This document shows positions 22,801 through 34,293 of a stretch of 64,000 nucleotides of DNA, piece by piece. Within the stretch, counting starts at the first letter, position 1. Each line of letters starts with the position of its first letter. Source of the stretch: Mastigamoeba balamuthi (taxonomy: Eukaryota > Evosea > Mastigamoebida > Mastigamoebidae). The notes beneath the pieces were generated by a model that saw only the letters and a program-made list of their open reading frames with translations, did no database searches and was not told where the DNA came from. Both the position numbers and the translations under genes were made by a program. The stretch is taken from contig CACRSC010000001.1 in assembly GCA_902651635.1 (NCBI GenBank), positions 342,325-406,324 on the forward strand, given 5' to 3'.

Positions 22801-23491
22801 GACCTGATGAAGAGCGTCAGCGTGCTCGCGTACCGCCCGGCCGAGCAGCGCCTCGAGGAGGTCGCGCGCGACGTCAACCCGGCTTGGATGACCGCCATCC
22901 ACGCACTCGACGATGACACGTACATTGGCGCGGAGAACTCGTACAACTTCTTCGTCCTGCAGCGCAACCTCGGCGCAGCCACCGAGGAGGACCGCGGAAG
23001 GCTCGAGACGGTGGCCGAATTCCACATCGGCGAGTTCGTCAACCGGTTCCGCGCAGGCTCTCTGGTTTCGAGGCCCGACGAGACCGAGGCAGCCAGCGCA
23101 CCTGTCCGGACCCTGCTGTTTGGCACAGTCAACGGCGTTCTCGGAGTGGTGGCCCAGCTGCGCAAGGAGCAGTTCGAGTTCTTCGCAACGGTCGAGGCGA
23201 GCATACGCAACGTCATACGCGGCATCGGGAACATCGACCACGTCGTGTGGAGGTCGTTCAGCAACGAGAGGAGGACGGCGCCTCCGAAGGGTTTCATTGA
23301 TGGCGATCTCGTCGAGAGCTTCCTCGACCTCTCCCACGACAAGTACGTCGGTGTTGGGAGTTGAAATTGCTGAATCGCGTACTAACCCCTCCTCCCCACG
23401 GTACAGGATGGCAGAGGTCGTGAGGCCACTCAACATATCTGTCGAGGAGTTGTCGAAGCGTATCGAGACGCTCCAGCGCTTCTTGCATTGA
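19804..23491 (+). CDS. DDB1: DDB1, adaptor of CUL4 ubiquitin ligases
   Basis: Predicted 1131 aa, against 1140 in human. DDB1 is a three-propeller scaffold that links WD40 substrate receptors to CUL4-RBX1. It acts in nucleotide excision repair, replication licensing and protein turnover. Exons are 19804-19904, 20006-20249, 20332-22005, 22051-23342 and 23407-23491. Near-identical family signatures run the whole length: MSYNYVVSANRPTAV, FVGSAFGDSQLV, FTNLGPIVDFAAVD, QVVTCSGGYKDGSLR, RNGIGINEQ, RPTVIYSSNKKLV, TIDEIQKLHIRTVPLGE, AEKEVKGAVYSM, LGAENSYNFFV, LFGTVNGVLGV and GFIDGDLVESFLDL. The C-terminus has the family's final helix. No key part is missing. WD40 proteins such as a DCAF would be its partners; none other than PEX7 is nearby, and PEX7 is not known as one. 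Confidence 0.97.
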
Positions 23492-23786
23492 GCCGTCTTC
23501 TCCCCACACAAAAGTTTATACCCAAACACTGGGATCCTCGCAGAGTTCTTCTCGAAGAATCTATATCTATCTTTGAGATATTTGTTCGTTAGCCAGTTGC
23601 GCTCCAATCCCTGGTCGCCGCCACTCACACCAGCCCCGTTCGCCGTGCCCCGCGCGCGACAGCCTTCGTACGGACCCCGTCGCCCGCGATCTCGAAGGTT
23701 TCTGCGCCCGGCCAGCACTCCGCCGTTCGTCCTCCTCTTCTCCCAGTGGCCGTCATCTCACCGACAGTTTCAGATCGGTCGCAGCC
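23492..23786. promoter_or_regulatory. Spacer between DDB1 and the hydrogenase gene
   Basis: About 295 bp, tandem arrangement. It starts AT-rich just after the DDB1 stop (likely 3' end signals) and becomes C-rich before the hydrogenase ATG. No repeat or additional gene is seen. Confidence 0.35.
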
Positions 23787-26700
23787 ATGAGCTTCTTCAA
23801 GAAGCACGATGAGCTGCCGCGGCCCGAGTACCTCCCCCCTCAGAGGGTGCGCACCTCCGCTCGGGGCTGGGAGATAGCGTAAAGAACTTTCCCCGCCCTG
23901 CTCCCCCCGTCAGCTCATCCCTGCTCCTCGGCCACGGCGGCGGCCTGCCCCGCGCCGCGACGCACGCAGGAGGTGAGACCGGACAAGGTCGATGTCAAAA
24001 TCAACGGAAAGGAGATATCGGTGCCTGCGAACTGGACCGTGCAGCGAGCGTGCCGCGAAAACGGCATCTACGTGCCGTCGCTCTGCAACTTCCCATCGCT
24101 CGCGCCGACGGCCAAATGCGGCGTCTGCGTCGTCCACATCGACGGGTCCGGATCCGCGTTTGCCCTCCAGTGTCTGAGATCCGCACCTCAACACAACAGG
24201 AGGAGCACGCCGTACGTGCAGTCGTGCAAGACGGTCGTCGAGCACGGGATGAGGATCACGACGAACACGCCAGACGTGCAGCACCAGGCCCGGGCGAACC
24301 TCGTGGAGTTCCTGGGTCCGTTCCGCAGACTCGAGCAGCTGCCACGCACCCCGGAGATCGAGGACCTCGTCAGGTTCGTCGGCTCCGACGCTATCGCCCA
24401 GGATCCTCAGCCGCCGCACCGCTTCTCCATCGCCGTCGACCAGTCCTCCTGCGTGTTCTGTACAAGGCAGGCACTTGCATTTGTTGCGAAGCCGACGGTC
24501 TGAGTCTCTATGCTTGTACAGATGCGTGAGGGCGTGCTCCGGAGTGCAGAACATGAACATCATCACGGTCACGCCAGACAAGCCCGCAATGCCCATTGCA
24601 TTTGATGGGAACATGCCCGTGCACTCGAGCAACTGCATCGCGTGCGGCCAGTGCACCTTAGTGTGTCCCACTGGCGCTCTCTCAGAGGTGCGTGCGACGC
24701 CACTCAGCCACCTCAAGTCTCATTTCCACGCTCCATATAGAGGGACGACGTTGCGGTCGTTACGGAGCACCTGAAGGCGGCGGGGCCGCACAGGAAGACC
24801 ATGGTCGTAATGACTGCCCCCTCCACGAGAATCACGCTCGGGTTCGCGTAGACAACTGCCATGCTTCCTCTGAATCGAGCAACACAGTGAGGGGATGGGA
24901 GAGACGCCAGGAACTGTGGAGACTGCGAGACTCGTTGCCTCATGCCGAGCCGCTGGCTTCGACCTCGTGTTCGACGCCACCTTTGCCTCGGACATATGCG
25001 CCTCGATGGAGGCCGCCGAGTTGACGGAGCGACTTGACGCAGACGGACCGTTCCCCATGTTCTCGTCAAGCTGCCCCGGCTGGGTGACCCTCGTAGAAAA
25101 CGTGCCGAGCTTCCTTACCTGTATTCGTCATTCTGACGGTCAAATGGCAGAAATACCCGCACCTGCGAGCAAACCTGGCGCGAGTCAAGTCGCCAATGAT
25201 GGCACTCGGGGCGCTCATCCGCAACTGGATGTCGAAAAGAGAGAGGCCGCAATCGCGCGACACGTACTACGTAGTCGCTGTGATGCCGTGCCCTGCCAAA
25301 AAGGAGGAGGCCATGCGCTCCGAGCTGCGCGACCCCTCTGGGAGATCTGATGTCGACGTCGTCCTCACCACGAGGGAGATGGCCCGGCTGTTGCGCCAGC
25401 GCGGTGTCAAGTGGGACTCTCTGCCCGGGAACTTCAAGAGCGCTTTCGACGAGCCGTTCGCCTCGGCAAGTGGCGGCGGTGCTCTGACGGATGCCAGCGG
25501 AGGCACGTCGGAGGCTGTCCTTCGCGTCGCGCACTCGTTCATTGCACGCCAGGACATCACGCATGACACTTCGAGGCTTTTCGCGGACTGCCGGCGTGCG
25601 AGCGAGCTCGGCGACTGGTCTGACATCCAGGTCGCCGTTGCGCCAGCGCAAGGCCGCGTCCTCGACATCGCCGTTCTCGGCGGGTCCCGTGCAATCCAGT
25701 CCTTTCTCGCCGAGCAGCAATTGGACAACCCAGGCGCAGACACCGACACGGAACTGAAACACTACGTCGAGTGCATGGCGTGTCCCGGTGGCTGCATAGG
25801 AGGGGGCGGACAGCCAACCTCTTTCAACGAGCACGTTGTGCAGCAGAGGCTCGGGGCCGTCTATGCCTACGACAGAGCATGTGCCCATGCGTCGCCGCTC
25901 GTTGGTCACCGCGAGTGGATCGCCAAAGAGCTTGGAGAGCTGGGCAGCGCGTTCTCCAAAAGTCTTCTCGAGTATGAGCCGCCTCTCATCGTCCCGAAGA
26001 AGGGCCCGCCGTCCTACCCGACAATGGGGAGAAAGGCTCGTTTCCGTGCCGGTGGTGGCAGAACCGTTTCGAGCGGGTGCCTCGACACCGCGTTGTACTC
26101 CCTTTCTGGAAGGGATGACACGAACGTAGCGGACATCGCCATTCTCTATGGCTCGCAGGGAGGAACCACCGCAACGTGCGCCAAGCAGCTGGCCCAGTTC
26201 ATGGCGCGCTGGGTGACCGAGGAGATTTCGGTCCACTCGATGGACCAGTTTCCCTTTGTAAACAAGCCTCTTATTTCTTCAATATTAACAACGCGGTTAG
26301 GCAAAGCTGCCCACCGTGTCCACCGTGTTGCTCGTCACGTCGTCGTGGCACAGCCAGCAGGGCTCGATGCCAGACAACGCGCGCGAGTTCTACTCCAGGC
26401 TACGCTCTGTACTGCCCACGTCGTTCCACGAGTCGTTGCTTGCGACCAAGTTCGCCGTGTGTGGGTTCGGGTCCACGAAGTACGACCGCTTCTGCGGTTT
26501 TGCGGAGCAGTTGAACAGCGCCTTCATTAACCTCGGCGCCACCCCCTTCGTCGAGATGGTGAAGATCGACACGGAGCGCCCAGACAAGTGCGCGGTTAGT
26601 TTAAATTCTACTCAGGCCCCCCGCAGAGGGAAGAAGCCGTTCGCGAAGTGGATGAAAGCGGTCGTGAAGATGCTGACAACCCCCGATCTGGTTCAGCCAA

Positions 26701-27707
26701 CCATGTTGGTGGTGCCGTCGATCATGCCGTCCGTTCCGACCCGCGCCCAAGCTTTCCCTGGGTACCACCAGGTCACGGTCTCGAGGGTCAAGGAGTACAA
26801 GAACCTTACCCAGGCCACGAGCGGCAGATATTACTACGTCGAGTTCGACACGGGCAAGACATTCATCGAGTAATATCCTTCTTTTCTGCTTGTCATGCAC
26901 TGACTACTTTCTTCCGACAACAGAACTCAACCAGACGAATACGTCTTCATTCTCCCGATGAACCCGAAATCGGAGGTGGAGTCGTTGCTGAACGCGCTCT
27001 ACCCGAACATGATCAACACCTGCGTTAGCATCGTTCCCCTGAGCGGTTCATAAATCCATTAACCCGTTGGCACGGAGCCTCACTGTCTTCGCAGGGAATA
27101 TTCGCCAGGGGCTTCCCCCGCACCTGACGATACGGCAAATGTTCGAGTACTACCTGGACCTCTCGCACAAGCCGACGCTGTGGTTTACAAAGCGGATGGT
27201 TCAGCTGATGGGCGAGGACGTGGACCCCGCGTTGAAGGAGGTCGTCAAGATGGACCCTTCGGCCTTCCGAGCCTGGGCCGCCGACCGGACGTGTGCGTCT
27301 GTCATGCGGACTTTCAAAGGGCAGGCACCCAGATTCGAGGTCCTCCTTTCCCTGCTGCCACTGATCTCGCCGAGGCCGTACACGCCGATAAACCTGGAGC
27401 CACCACGCCCTCGCACGATCGGCATATGCGTGAAGCTGGTCAGCAGGGGGTTCTGCTCGCACTACCTATCGAACCTCAAGAAGGGAGATTCGGTCCTCGT
27501 TCGCGTCGGAAAGAGCGAGTTTGCGCGGCCGTCGGACGTCATCTTCTCACCGCACGCGCCGCTGTCGCCTAGAACATCCGGCGAGACAGCACCTCCCGCG
27601 CCCATAGAGATCGCCAAAGTGCAATCGAGGACCTCGTTCACGGGGAGAGCCCTCGCCATACCAGAGCCTCCGCCTCCACCACCACCAGGGCTCAAGTTTG
27701 CTGCCAG
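23787..27707 (+). CDS. Multidomain [FeFe]-hydrogenase with flavodoxin and partial CPR-type FAD domain
   Basis: The hydrogenase reading covers about 1065 residues over 11 exons: 23787-23846, 23970-24145, 24200-24466, 24522-24687, 24741-24847, 24888-25101, 25151-26257, 26301-26587, 26627-26869, 26924-27045 and 27095-27707. Order: a [2Fe-2S] domain (C59, C70, C73, C88), then two [4Fe-4S] sites (CVFCTRCVRAC from C163; CIACGQCTLVC from C206). The H-domain has L1 SSSCPGW (ligand C321), L2 MPCPAKKEE (C377) and L3 MACPGGCIGGGGQP (C541, C545). A flavodoxin domain starts near 660 (LYGSQGGTT). A CPR-like FAD domain runs to about 1065 (RPYTPINLE, FCSHYLSNLKKGD). The reaction is reversible proton reduction to H2, probably fed by flavin electrons. 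Oddities: the NAD(P)H lobe is absent, the frame continues without a stop into the downstream kinase, Ser replaces the proton-transfer Cys before C321, and the third intron is GC-AG. No clear targeting peptide is seen. Confidence 0.92.
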
Positions 27708-27757
27708 GTTTCTCGTATTCATGCAACTCTCGTCTGACCGCTACTTGCAGGCGGCTG

Positions 27758-29888
27758 ATGGACAACCCGATTCACTTCTCCGTCCCGAGGCTGACGTTCG
27801 GGGGGCTTGACCGAAGGCTCCCAGTCGACGAGAAGGTCGTGCAGAAGTTTGAAGTCATCAACCACTCGAAAGAGAAGGTCTGCTCCAACGCCGCCCATCA
27901 AATGTCTTATATCTTTGGCGACAGCTGCGCTTCTGGATCCCCGTTATAGATACCGACAAGTACAAGATAACGTTCAACCCGGACTCGGGCGTCATCAAGC
28001 CGTCGTTTGCTGTCAGTGTGATGGCCACGATAATAGTGCACTGTACTACTGTTTTCGATGGTGAGGTCAGGGTCTTCTGCGACAACGTGACCAGTGCGAT
28101 CACAAACCACACAACACACCACAAGTTTCACTGCCCTACCCAGGAATGGCGGACATGCCGGACTCGGGGCCGAAGTCCCTCCTCGCGCTGCACGTGGAAA
28201 CGAAGTTGTCCACGAAGCTCGACTGGGACGAGATCACCAAGATACCCACGCCCATCGGCAAGGGCGGGTACGGCACGGTGTACCGGGCGCAGTGGAGAGG
28301 CCAGGAGGTCGCGCTGAAGGTCCTGAAAGCCCAGGATCCCAGCACCGAGGAGCTGAAGGACTTCAAGAGGGAGTGCCAGGTCCTGTCGGAGCTCCGGAGT
28401 CCCTACATTGTCTCGTTTGTCGGGTACATCACGCTTCCGGGCAAGCTGTCGCTCGTCACCGAGTTTCTGCCTCTGGGGAGCTTGGGAAAGTACATCGCCA
28501 AGGGTGACCTCACCCTGCAGTATAAACTCAAGAGCGCTCTGGATTGCGCGAGGGGCATGACGTTCCTTCACTCTTGGTACGTGAGGGGGAAGAGATATGA
28601 CCCTTCCTTCGCTCACAGTCGACTTCGCCAGCGGGATCATCCACAGAGACCTGAAGCCGGACAACTTGCTCGTATGCTCGCTCGACTGCACGCATGCCAT
28701 CGTGTGCAAGATCGCCGACTTCGGTACCACGAGGGAACTCGGCTTCTCTCGGGACACTCCCACCCGTTCGATCGAAGGGCCCAGCCCAGTTACGTCGCCA
28801 GTCCCTCCTGGCGGCTCCAAGGAAGACGGGTCCATCACAAACGGGGCCGGAAGTGCGACATACCATTCCTTGTCGTGTGGGTACTGATTGCCTTGCCAGC
28901 GCCCATCTACATGGCCCCCGAGGTATTCCGTGGAGAGAAGTACACTGTCTCGGCTGACGTGTATTCGTTCGCGATGCTCCTGTGGGAGCTGTTCAGCTCA
29001 ACCCAGCCATTCAGCGGGCCCGAGTTCAGCCTGTCGTGGAGTGAGTAATGCCATCTTCTGCACCTCTGACGTGAAACGGGTACAGACGTGGCACAGTTCG
29101 TCACCGAGGGCAAGAGACTTCCGCTGTCTCTGATAGGGAACGAGCACGTTGCCAACCTCGTGCGTACGTGTTGGGACCACAACCCTGTCAAGAGGCCGAC
29201 GTTCGACAACATCTGCATGATCCTGGAGCCGCTGCTCGAGAAGCTCGGGGTCAGGGGCGTCGGGGACTCTGCCGCCATTCGCAAAGTCCGTCGCAGGCGC
29301 ACAAAGAAGCCGCGGTCCAAGGAGTCCTCTCACGAGGACCTGCCCCAGACCGACGCGTTCCCCGGCGACCACTGCCCCCCGGCCGTCCCTCCCCCAGACT
29401 GGGACCTGCCGCCCTCTGTGCCTCCGCCCGCCTGGGACAGCCCCCGTGCCGTTCCAGCCCTCCCGCCCGCGTGGGACGCCTCGTCGATCGGTCCACCAGC
29501 GCTGCCGCCGCCATGCAACAGGTCGGGGCTCCTCATCGACATTGCCCCACCCCCGTCCGCGTTCTCGCGCGGGAGGCTCACGGGGTCGAAGGAGAGCGAG
29601 CCGCTCGCAGGGCACAGCCGCCTGAGCGCGCACAGGGACACCTCTGTCGACCGGATCACGTCGCCGTCACTGGTCCCGCCCGATCAGCAGGGCAGCAAGA
29701 AGAGGATCACCAGTGGAGGCCCGTCAGGAGGAAGCCTGAGTGCCTCGTTCGGAGGCAGTGGGCTGAGAGACAGCTCAAGCGAGCCGCCTGCCGCGTTCGT
29801 TGCCGCAGTGGCCGCTGCTGCGGGAATTCCACGGGATCAGGAGGACGAGTACATACCGCCGCCGCCACAGCCACCGCCCCCACTGTAG
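27758..29888 (+). CDS. TKL-family protein kinase with N-terminal MSP/ASH-like Ig domain
   Basis: Counted from the ATG at 27758 this is 617 aa. Exons are 27751-27877, 27925-28060, 28144-28576, 28632-28852, 28900-29040 and 29086-29888. Residues 1-85 form a beta-sandwich like MSP/ASH domains (FEVINHSKEK, YKITFNPDSGVIKP). The kinase domain follows: glycine loop GKGGYGTVYRA, Lys in VALKVLK, HRDLKPDNLL, ADFGTTREL, PIYMAPEVF and DVYSFAMLLWEL, typical of amoebozoan tyrosine-kinase-like kinases. The activation segment is extended by about 30 Ser/Pro/Gly-rich residues. The tail is about 200 residues of Pro/Ser-rich sequence. Upstream, the frame is open through intron 27708-27750 into a proline-rich exon shared with the hydrogenase; splicing everything gives one 1740-aa chain. 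Either the kinase uses its own start, or the two are truly fused, or the assembly has lost DNA. Confidence 0.88.
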
Positions 29889-30109
29889 TTCCACACCGCG
29901 CCCTTGGCTCCGAACTGCTGTTTCGGCACTCATACGACACACAGCACCTCATTTTGTCCCGATAAAACACAGTTTCCTCCCTTTTTGGATTGGCTGTTGG
30001 GTTGCTGTATCTGTTTGACTCCGACCCAGATGGGATTTCAGATTTCTCACAGATTTTCCGCGCGGAGGCAAAAAAGTGTGCTGCCAACAGTAGCTTGGGC
30101 CGAGCCGCA

Positions 30110-33100
30110 ATGGAAGAGGCAGAGTGCCCCATCACCTTGGGCGAGCTCTCGTTTGAGGCCGCTGCCCTGGACGAGGACTCGCCGATGCTGCGCGACGAGC
30201 TGCGCAAGTCCGAAGCTGTACCCGACAATCTCGGCCCTCCCACTCAACAGCAATCACTAATTTCCCTTTGGCCCCACCCTCACCCGTTAACGGCGTTGGG
30301 CTGCCCCCTCCTCCAGAACCTGCAGGGCTTCTGCGCGCTGCTGAAGCGCTATTTGAAGACCATCGACGAGCACTACAGGATCGCTGCTGGTATTTTCTCC
30401 CCCAGCCGCGCGCCTCTGCTGGGGGCGTCCGCAGCCAGCTCAAACGGGCGTACGCCACCGGCCCCGCGCAGAGTACTCGGCGATCGCGACGCAGTTCTTG
30501 AGGGAGACGGCCCTCATCTCACAGGCCACGGGCACGACCAATGATAAGCACCTCAGTGCGCTTCGTCCCCCAAATGGAGTGCAACTGCACATTCAACGCT
30601 CAGCACAACGTGGGCGTCGCAGACGAGCTGTCAGAGGTGGTGAGCAGGATGGCGATCGCAGAGGAGTCTGTGGTGGCATCCGTGCGCCTCTTGTAGCCCC
30701 CCCCAGCGGCTGCACGGCTCTGAGCACGTCGTCGCACGCCCGCAGGTGAAGACGACGGCGGGGATGATTGTGCCCGATGTCGAGGCGTGGATCCAGTCGG
30801 CGGGCTCCGTGTCCGAGAACCTCAAGGCGTACATGAAGGCCTCGGACAAGGCCGAGGCTGCAGTGATCAAGATGGCGCAGCTCAGGAGCACCAGCGCCAA
30901 GGCTGAAGAGGTGCACTTCCCGTTTTCGACGTTGTTCGCGGCAGGGTTGCGCAGCAAGTCTCAGTATTTCACGTGGCGAAATTACGGTTTTTTCCTTTTT
31001 TGACACGCTTGGCGACACGCGCAGTCGTTCGAGAAGGAGTTCAGAGAAGTGCGAGCGGTGCAGAGGAAGGCCAGGGTCAGCCTCGCGGCCGAGTTGTCTC
31101 TTCACCAGCTGCAGTGGAGATACAAGTGGTTCGAAATTGCCGCCCGAGTGGTCAACGCGAACCAGAACCGCTACAAGCATGGCGCCCAGGCACACTCCCC
31201 CTCGCCTTTTGCTTTCTTTGAGTAAAGCTAAGTACTCTTTTCCATTTTCCGGGCTTTGTACAGTCGTTCGTGAACACAGACCAGGAAGAGCTTATCAAAG
31301 CGCTGTACAAAGAGTCTGATGAAAGGGCACGCGCGATGAAGAAGGCCAGGGCCAGGGTCAAGGAGATCGTGTCTCTGGCGGAGTCCGACCAGTTGCACAA
31401 GCTGCAAACGGCCAACGCGCAGGACGAGCCCATGTGCGAAATCTCGGGCTACCTGTTCAAGTGCGCGGCCAACATGAAGAACTGGCAGTACCGCTACTTC
31501 CAGGTCTCCAACGGCCAGCTCAACTACTTCACCTCTGGGAAGGTATGCACGGGCGAAGTCACCTACCCCGCGCTTAGCAGCCCCCTGCAGGATACGCGCC
31601 CGATAACAGAGGTCGACATCGTACTCACGACGCTGAGGCCGAGGCCCGACGCGCCCAGGCGCCACTGCTTCGAGATCATTTCGCCCGACAACTCGTTCAT
31701 CCTGCAGGCCGACAGCGACGAGTCGATGCGGCGCTGGATGTCCGTCATCGACCGTGCCAGAGCGAAGCGTCTCGAGGAGCTCAGCCCGAACAGGGGTGCC
31801 TCTTGTTCCTCCTTCCTCGCCTGGGCCCGCTCGCTCTCTGACCCCGGACATGCAGATAAGCAGAGGTCGCCCTCGGAGACAGCGACTGCCCTGGAGGCGG
31901 TTTGGAAGCTCTCCCCGGAGAACAAGGCCTGCGCAGATTGCGGCGCCGACAAGCCAGACTGGTTCTCCATCAACCTGGGGGTCCTTTTCTGCATCAATTG
32001 CTCCGGTGCGACAGCGGAGCTGAGTTGCCCGAGTGGAGGCTGACACGAGCGGCTGCAGGGACGCACAGGTCGCTCGGCGTGCACGTGTCCAAGTCTCGCT
32101 CGCTGAAGCTCGACGTGGTCGAGCCCGAGGCTATTCTCTTGCTTGCTCGCCTGGGAAACCGCGCGGTCAACGCGATCTACGAATCCAAGTGGACTAACGG
32201 TCGTCGCCGGCCCACGAATGACTCGCCCGAGTAAGAGCACCGCGAGCTCGCTGCAGCCTGGACCAGTATCTCACAGCGGGTACGCAGGGACGAGCGCAGC
32301 GCGTGGATCAGGGACAAGTACATTGCCAAGGCGTTCATGGAGGAGGACCACCTCGGAACCGAGCAGCGCAACCGGCTCCTGATAGAGGCCACGAGCCGCG
32401 ACGACATCCCGCACATGCTGATGCACATCGCGCACGGCGCCGACATCAACACCGTCACGCAGCTCGAGGGGTTGTGCGTCTGGTTTATCCCGCGCAGCCG
32501 CGTCTTTGCTCAATCATAAGGCCTCTCTCCGCCCCTCCCAGCACGCCGCTGCACATCGCGGTGAGACGCAGGCTGCCCCTGGCGGTAGCTTTTCTTGTGT
32601 ACAACAACGCATCGCTGGACGTTGAGGACGCGTCGGGCTGCACGCCTCTGCACTACGCGCTGACATCGGACGCCCTCGGCATCGCATCGATGCTGCTGAA
32701 GTACACTGCCACCGCCTCCCACCGCGCACGCCTCTCACGACGCAGCAGAGCGGGAGCAGACACCAGCAAGCCTGTCGGGGGGCTGACGATCCGTGAGTAC
32801 GCCGACACGTGCGCAGACCAGCGGTGCACGCAGCTCATCAGGCGAGTCTCTCCGATTCAGACCCCAGCCAGCGTGCTAACTTTATCCCGGGGATCTAGAG
32901 CTGCGCTGGCAGTCAGCACCGCAATGCCCGAGGCGCGCCAGGGGGCACTGTCGGCCTTGCGCGACGTCGAGGGGGTCATCAGAGACAAGGGCACCCTGGA
33001 CATCGCGGTGGAGATCGCCCGGCAGGGGGAGATGGCCGCCGCCGTCGCCGCGAGCCGGGGCGGACAGAACAGATTCGGGGCGCGTCTCGGGAGGCCCCTG

Positions 33101-33331
33101 CCAGTGCTTCCCCCGAGGCGCCCCTCGTGCTCGGTGCACAAGGGCGGGTCCGCGACGCCGAACCCTCCAGCCAGGCGCATCCACGGGAGGTCGCTGAGCA
33201 CTGACTCGCTGGCGGACATGTCGCCCGCCACGTCGAGAAAACCCCCGACAAGGCCGCAGCCTCCGCCGCCCCTGCCGGCACGGGCGTCGTTCGGAGGGTC
33301 GCGGCCTCTGCCCAGGACGCCGCCACCATAA
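30110..33331 (+). CDS. ACAP: ACAP-type ArfGAP (BAR-PH-ArfGAP-ankyrin)
   Basis: Predicted 791 aa in 13 exons: 30110-30217, 30317-30389, 30472-30555, 30623-30681, 30746-30910, 31025-31189, 31264-31542, 31591-31795, 31856-32005, 32059-32230, 32288-32470, 32542-32841 and 32899-33331. It senses membrane curvature and stimulates GTP hydrolysis by Arf GTPases, acting in endocytic recycling and actin remodelling. Order: BAR helices (1-260), PH (GYLFKCAANMKNWQYRYF ... SMRRWMSVI), ArfGAP zinc finger CADCGADKPDW ... CINC, then the arginine-finger region GTHRSLGVHVSKSRSL, then ankyrin repeats (TPLHIAVRRR, TPLHYAL) and a Pro-rich tail that may bind SH3 domains. This is the ACAP order, and Dictyostelium has homologues. 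Two introns (31190-31263 and 32842-32898) read best as GC-AG. Confidence 0.94.
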
Positions 33332-33506
33332 ACCTGCAACACAGTGAAGCGTGACGCTTCCCCTCTTTGCACCTGGAATACAGCAGCACAGCAATCCTTA
33401 CGCGCTCAATTCAATTGGCAGGAGGGAATCGGGCAGATCTTCCCACAAAAACAGCCTAGTCGCATCACACGCGTCTGCCTGCTTTTCTGCGCGCTGAGCT
33501 GTAAGG

Positions 33507-34029
33507 ATGCACCGCTTGATCGCCTACGCTGTCCTCGTCTACGCGCTCGCCAGCCTCCAGGTCAGGTTCCTCGGGACCGACGCCCCACTGATCACCATCG
33601 TGTCCGGCCTCTGTGCTCTCTGCTTCGCAGGTTTGTTCTCACCCGCGCCTGGGTCTCCTCTTTTGCGGGCAAAGAACCCAGTGGGCGGGGGGAGAGATGC
33701 GAGAGGGTCACAGGGACAGTGCAGGTGCGATGCGGGAATCGGGCCCGCTCGAGCATTAGTTTTGGATGCCCCTCTTTTTTTTTGCTCCCCTGACCTCGCA
33801 ATCTGATTGCAGCAGCGGCTGTGCTCTTCGCGCGCCTCCGCGAGGTTGTGCGAACATGGAACGGGATACCGCAGATCCAGATTCCCCGCTTCACTGCGAG
33901 AGTGACTGTTATCCCTTTCGGGGGTCCGTATGGCACCGCAGGTAAAATGTTCCCGCCACAATTGAGAAACTCACGAAATCCCTCTCAGTGCTGGGCGAAG
34001 AGGTCACATATTCGTTCTCACTGAGGTAG
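33507..34029 (+). CDS. Small two-helix membrane protein, 97 aa
   Basis: Exons are 33507-33630, 33813-33941 and 33989-34029; summed length is 98 codons including TAG. Two hydrophobic helices (LIAYAVLVYALASLQVRF and ITIVSGLCALCFAAAAVLF) are separated by a short acidic loop, followed by a soluble tail with FTARVTVIPFGG and VTYSFSLR. I do not recognise the family. Size and topology would suit a small subunit of an ER membrane complex, but that is a guess. Splice phases agree and the initiating ATG has no in-frame competitor. The first intron (182 nt) is long for this genome. Confidence 0.55.
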
Positions 34030-34293
34030 GGAGAGCTTCCGGAACCCCTGTACTCGATTCAGTGTCAGCAGCCACTGGTGGTAGTAGAAACATGCATCGT
34101 TATTGGCTATAGTTGGCACTGTCATTTGGCTGAAAGAGCCATACTACTCGGTTGCATTGTAAACCTGTTTCAGTATCAAGATTTGGAACAGATATTTGAG
34201 ATTTGCTTTTGATTTGCGGCCTTTTTGGCGACGCGTCTCCTCTGTGCCAGGCAGTACAAGGCTGGGGCGGCAGGGCCGCCGGACGAGCTGCCA

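Noticed and set aside
20299-23718. Two long minus-strand open frames (500 and 561 codons) antisense to DDB1
   Set aside because: They mirror the GC-rich third positions of a certain gene, show no domain, and their translations are Arg/Ala/Val-rich as expected of antisense frames.
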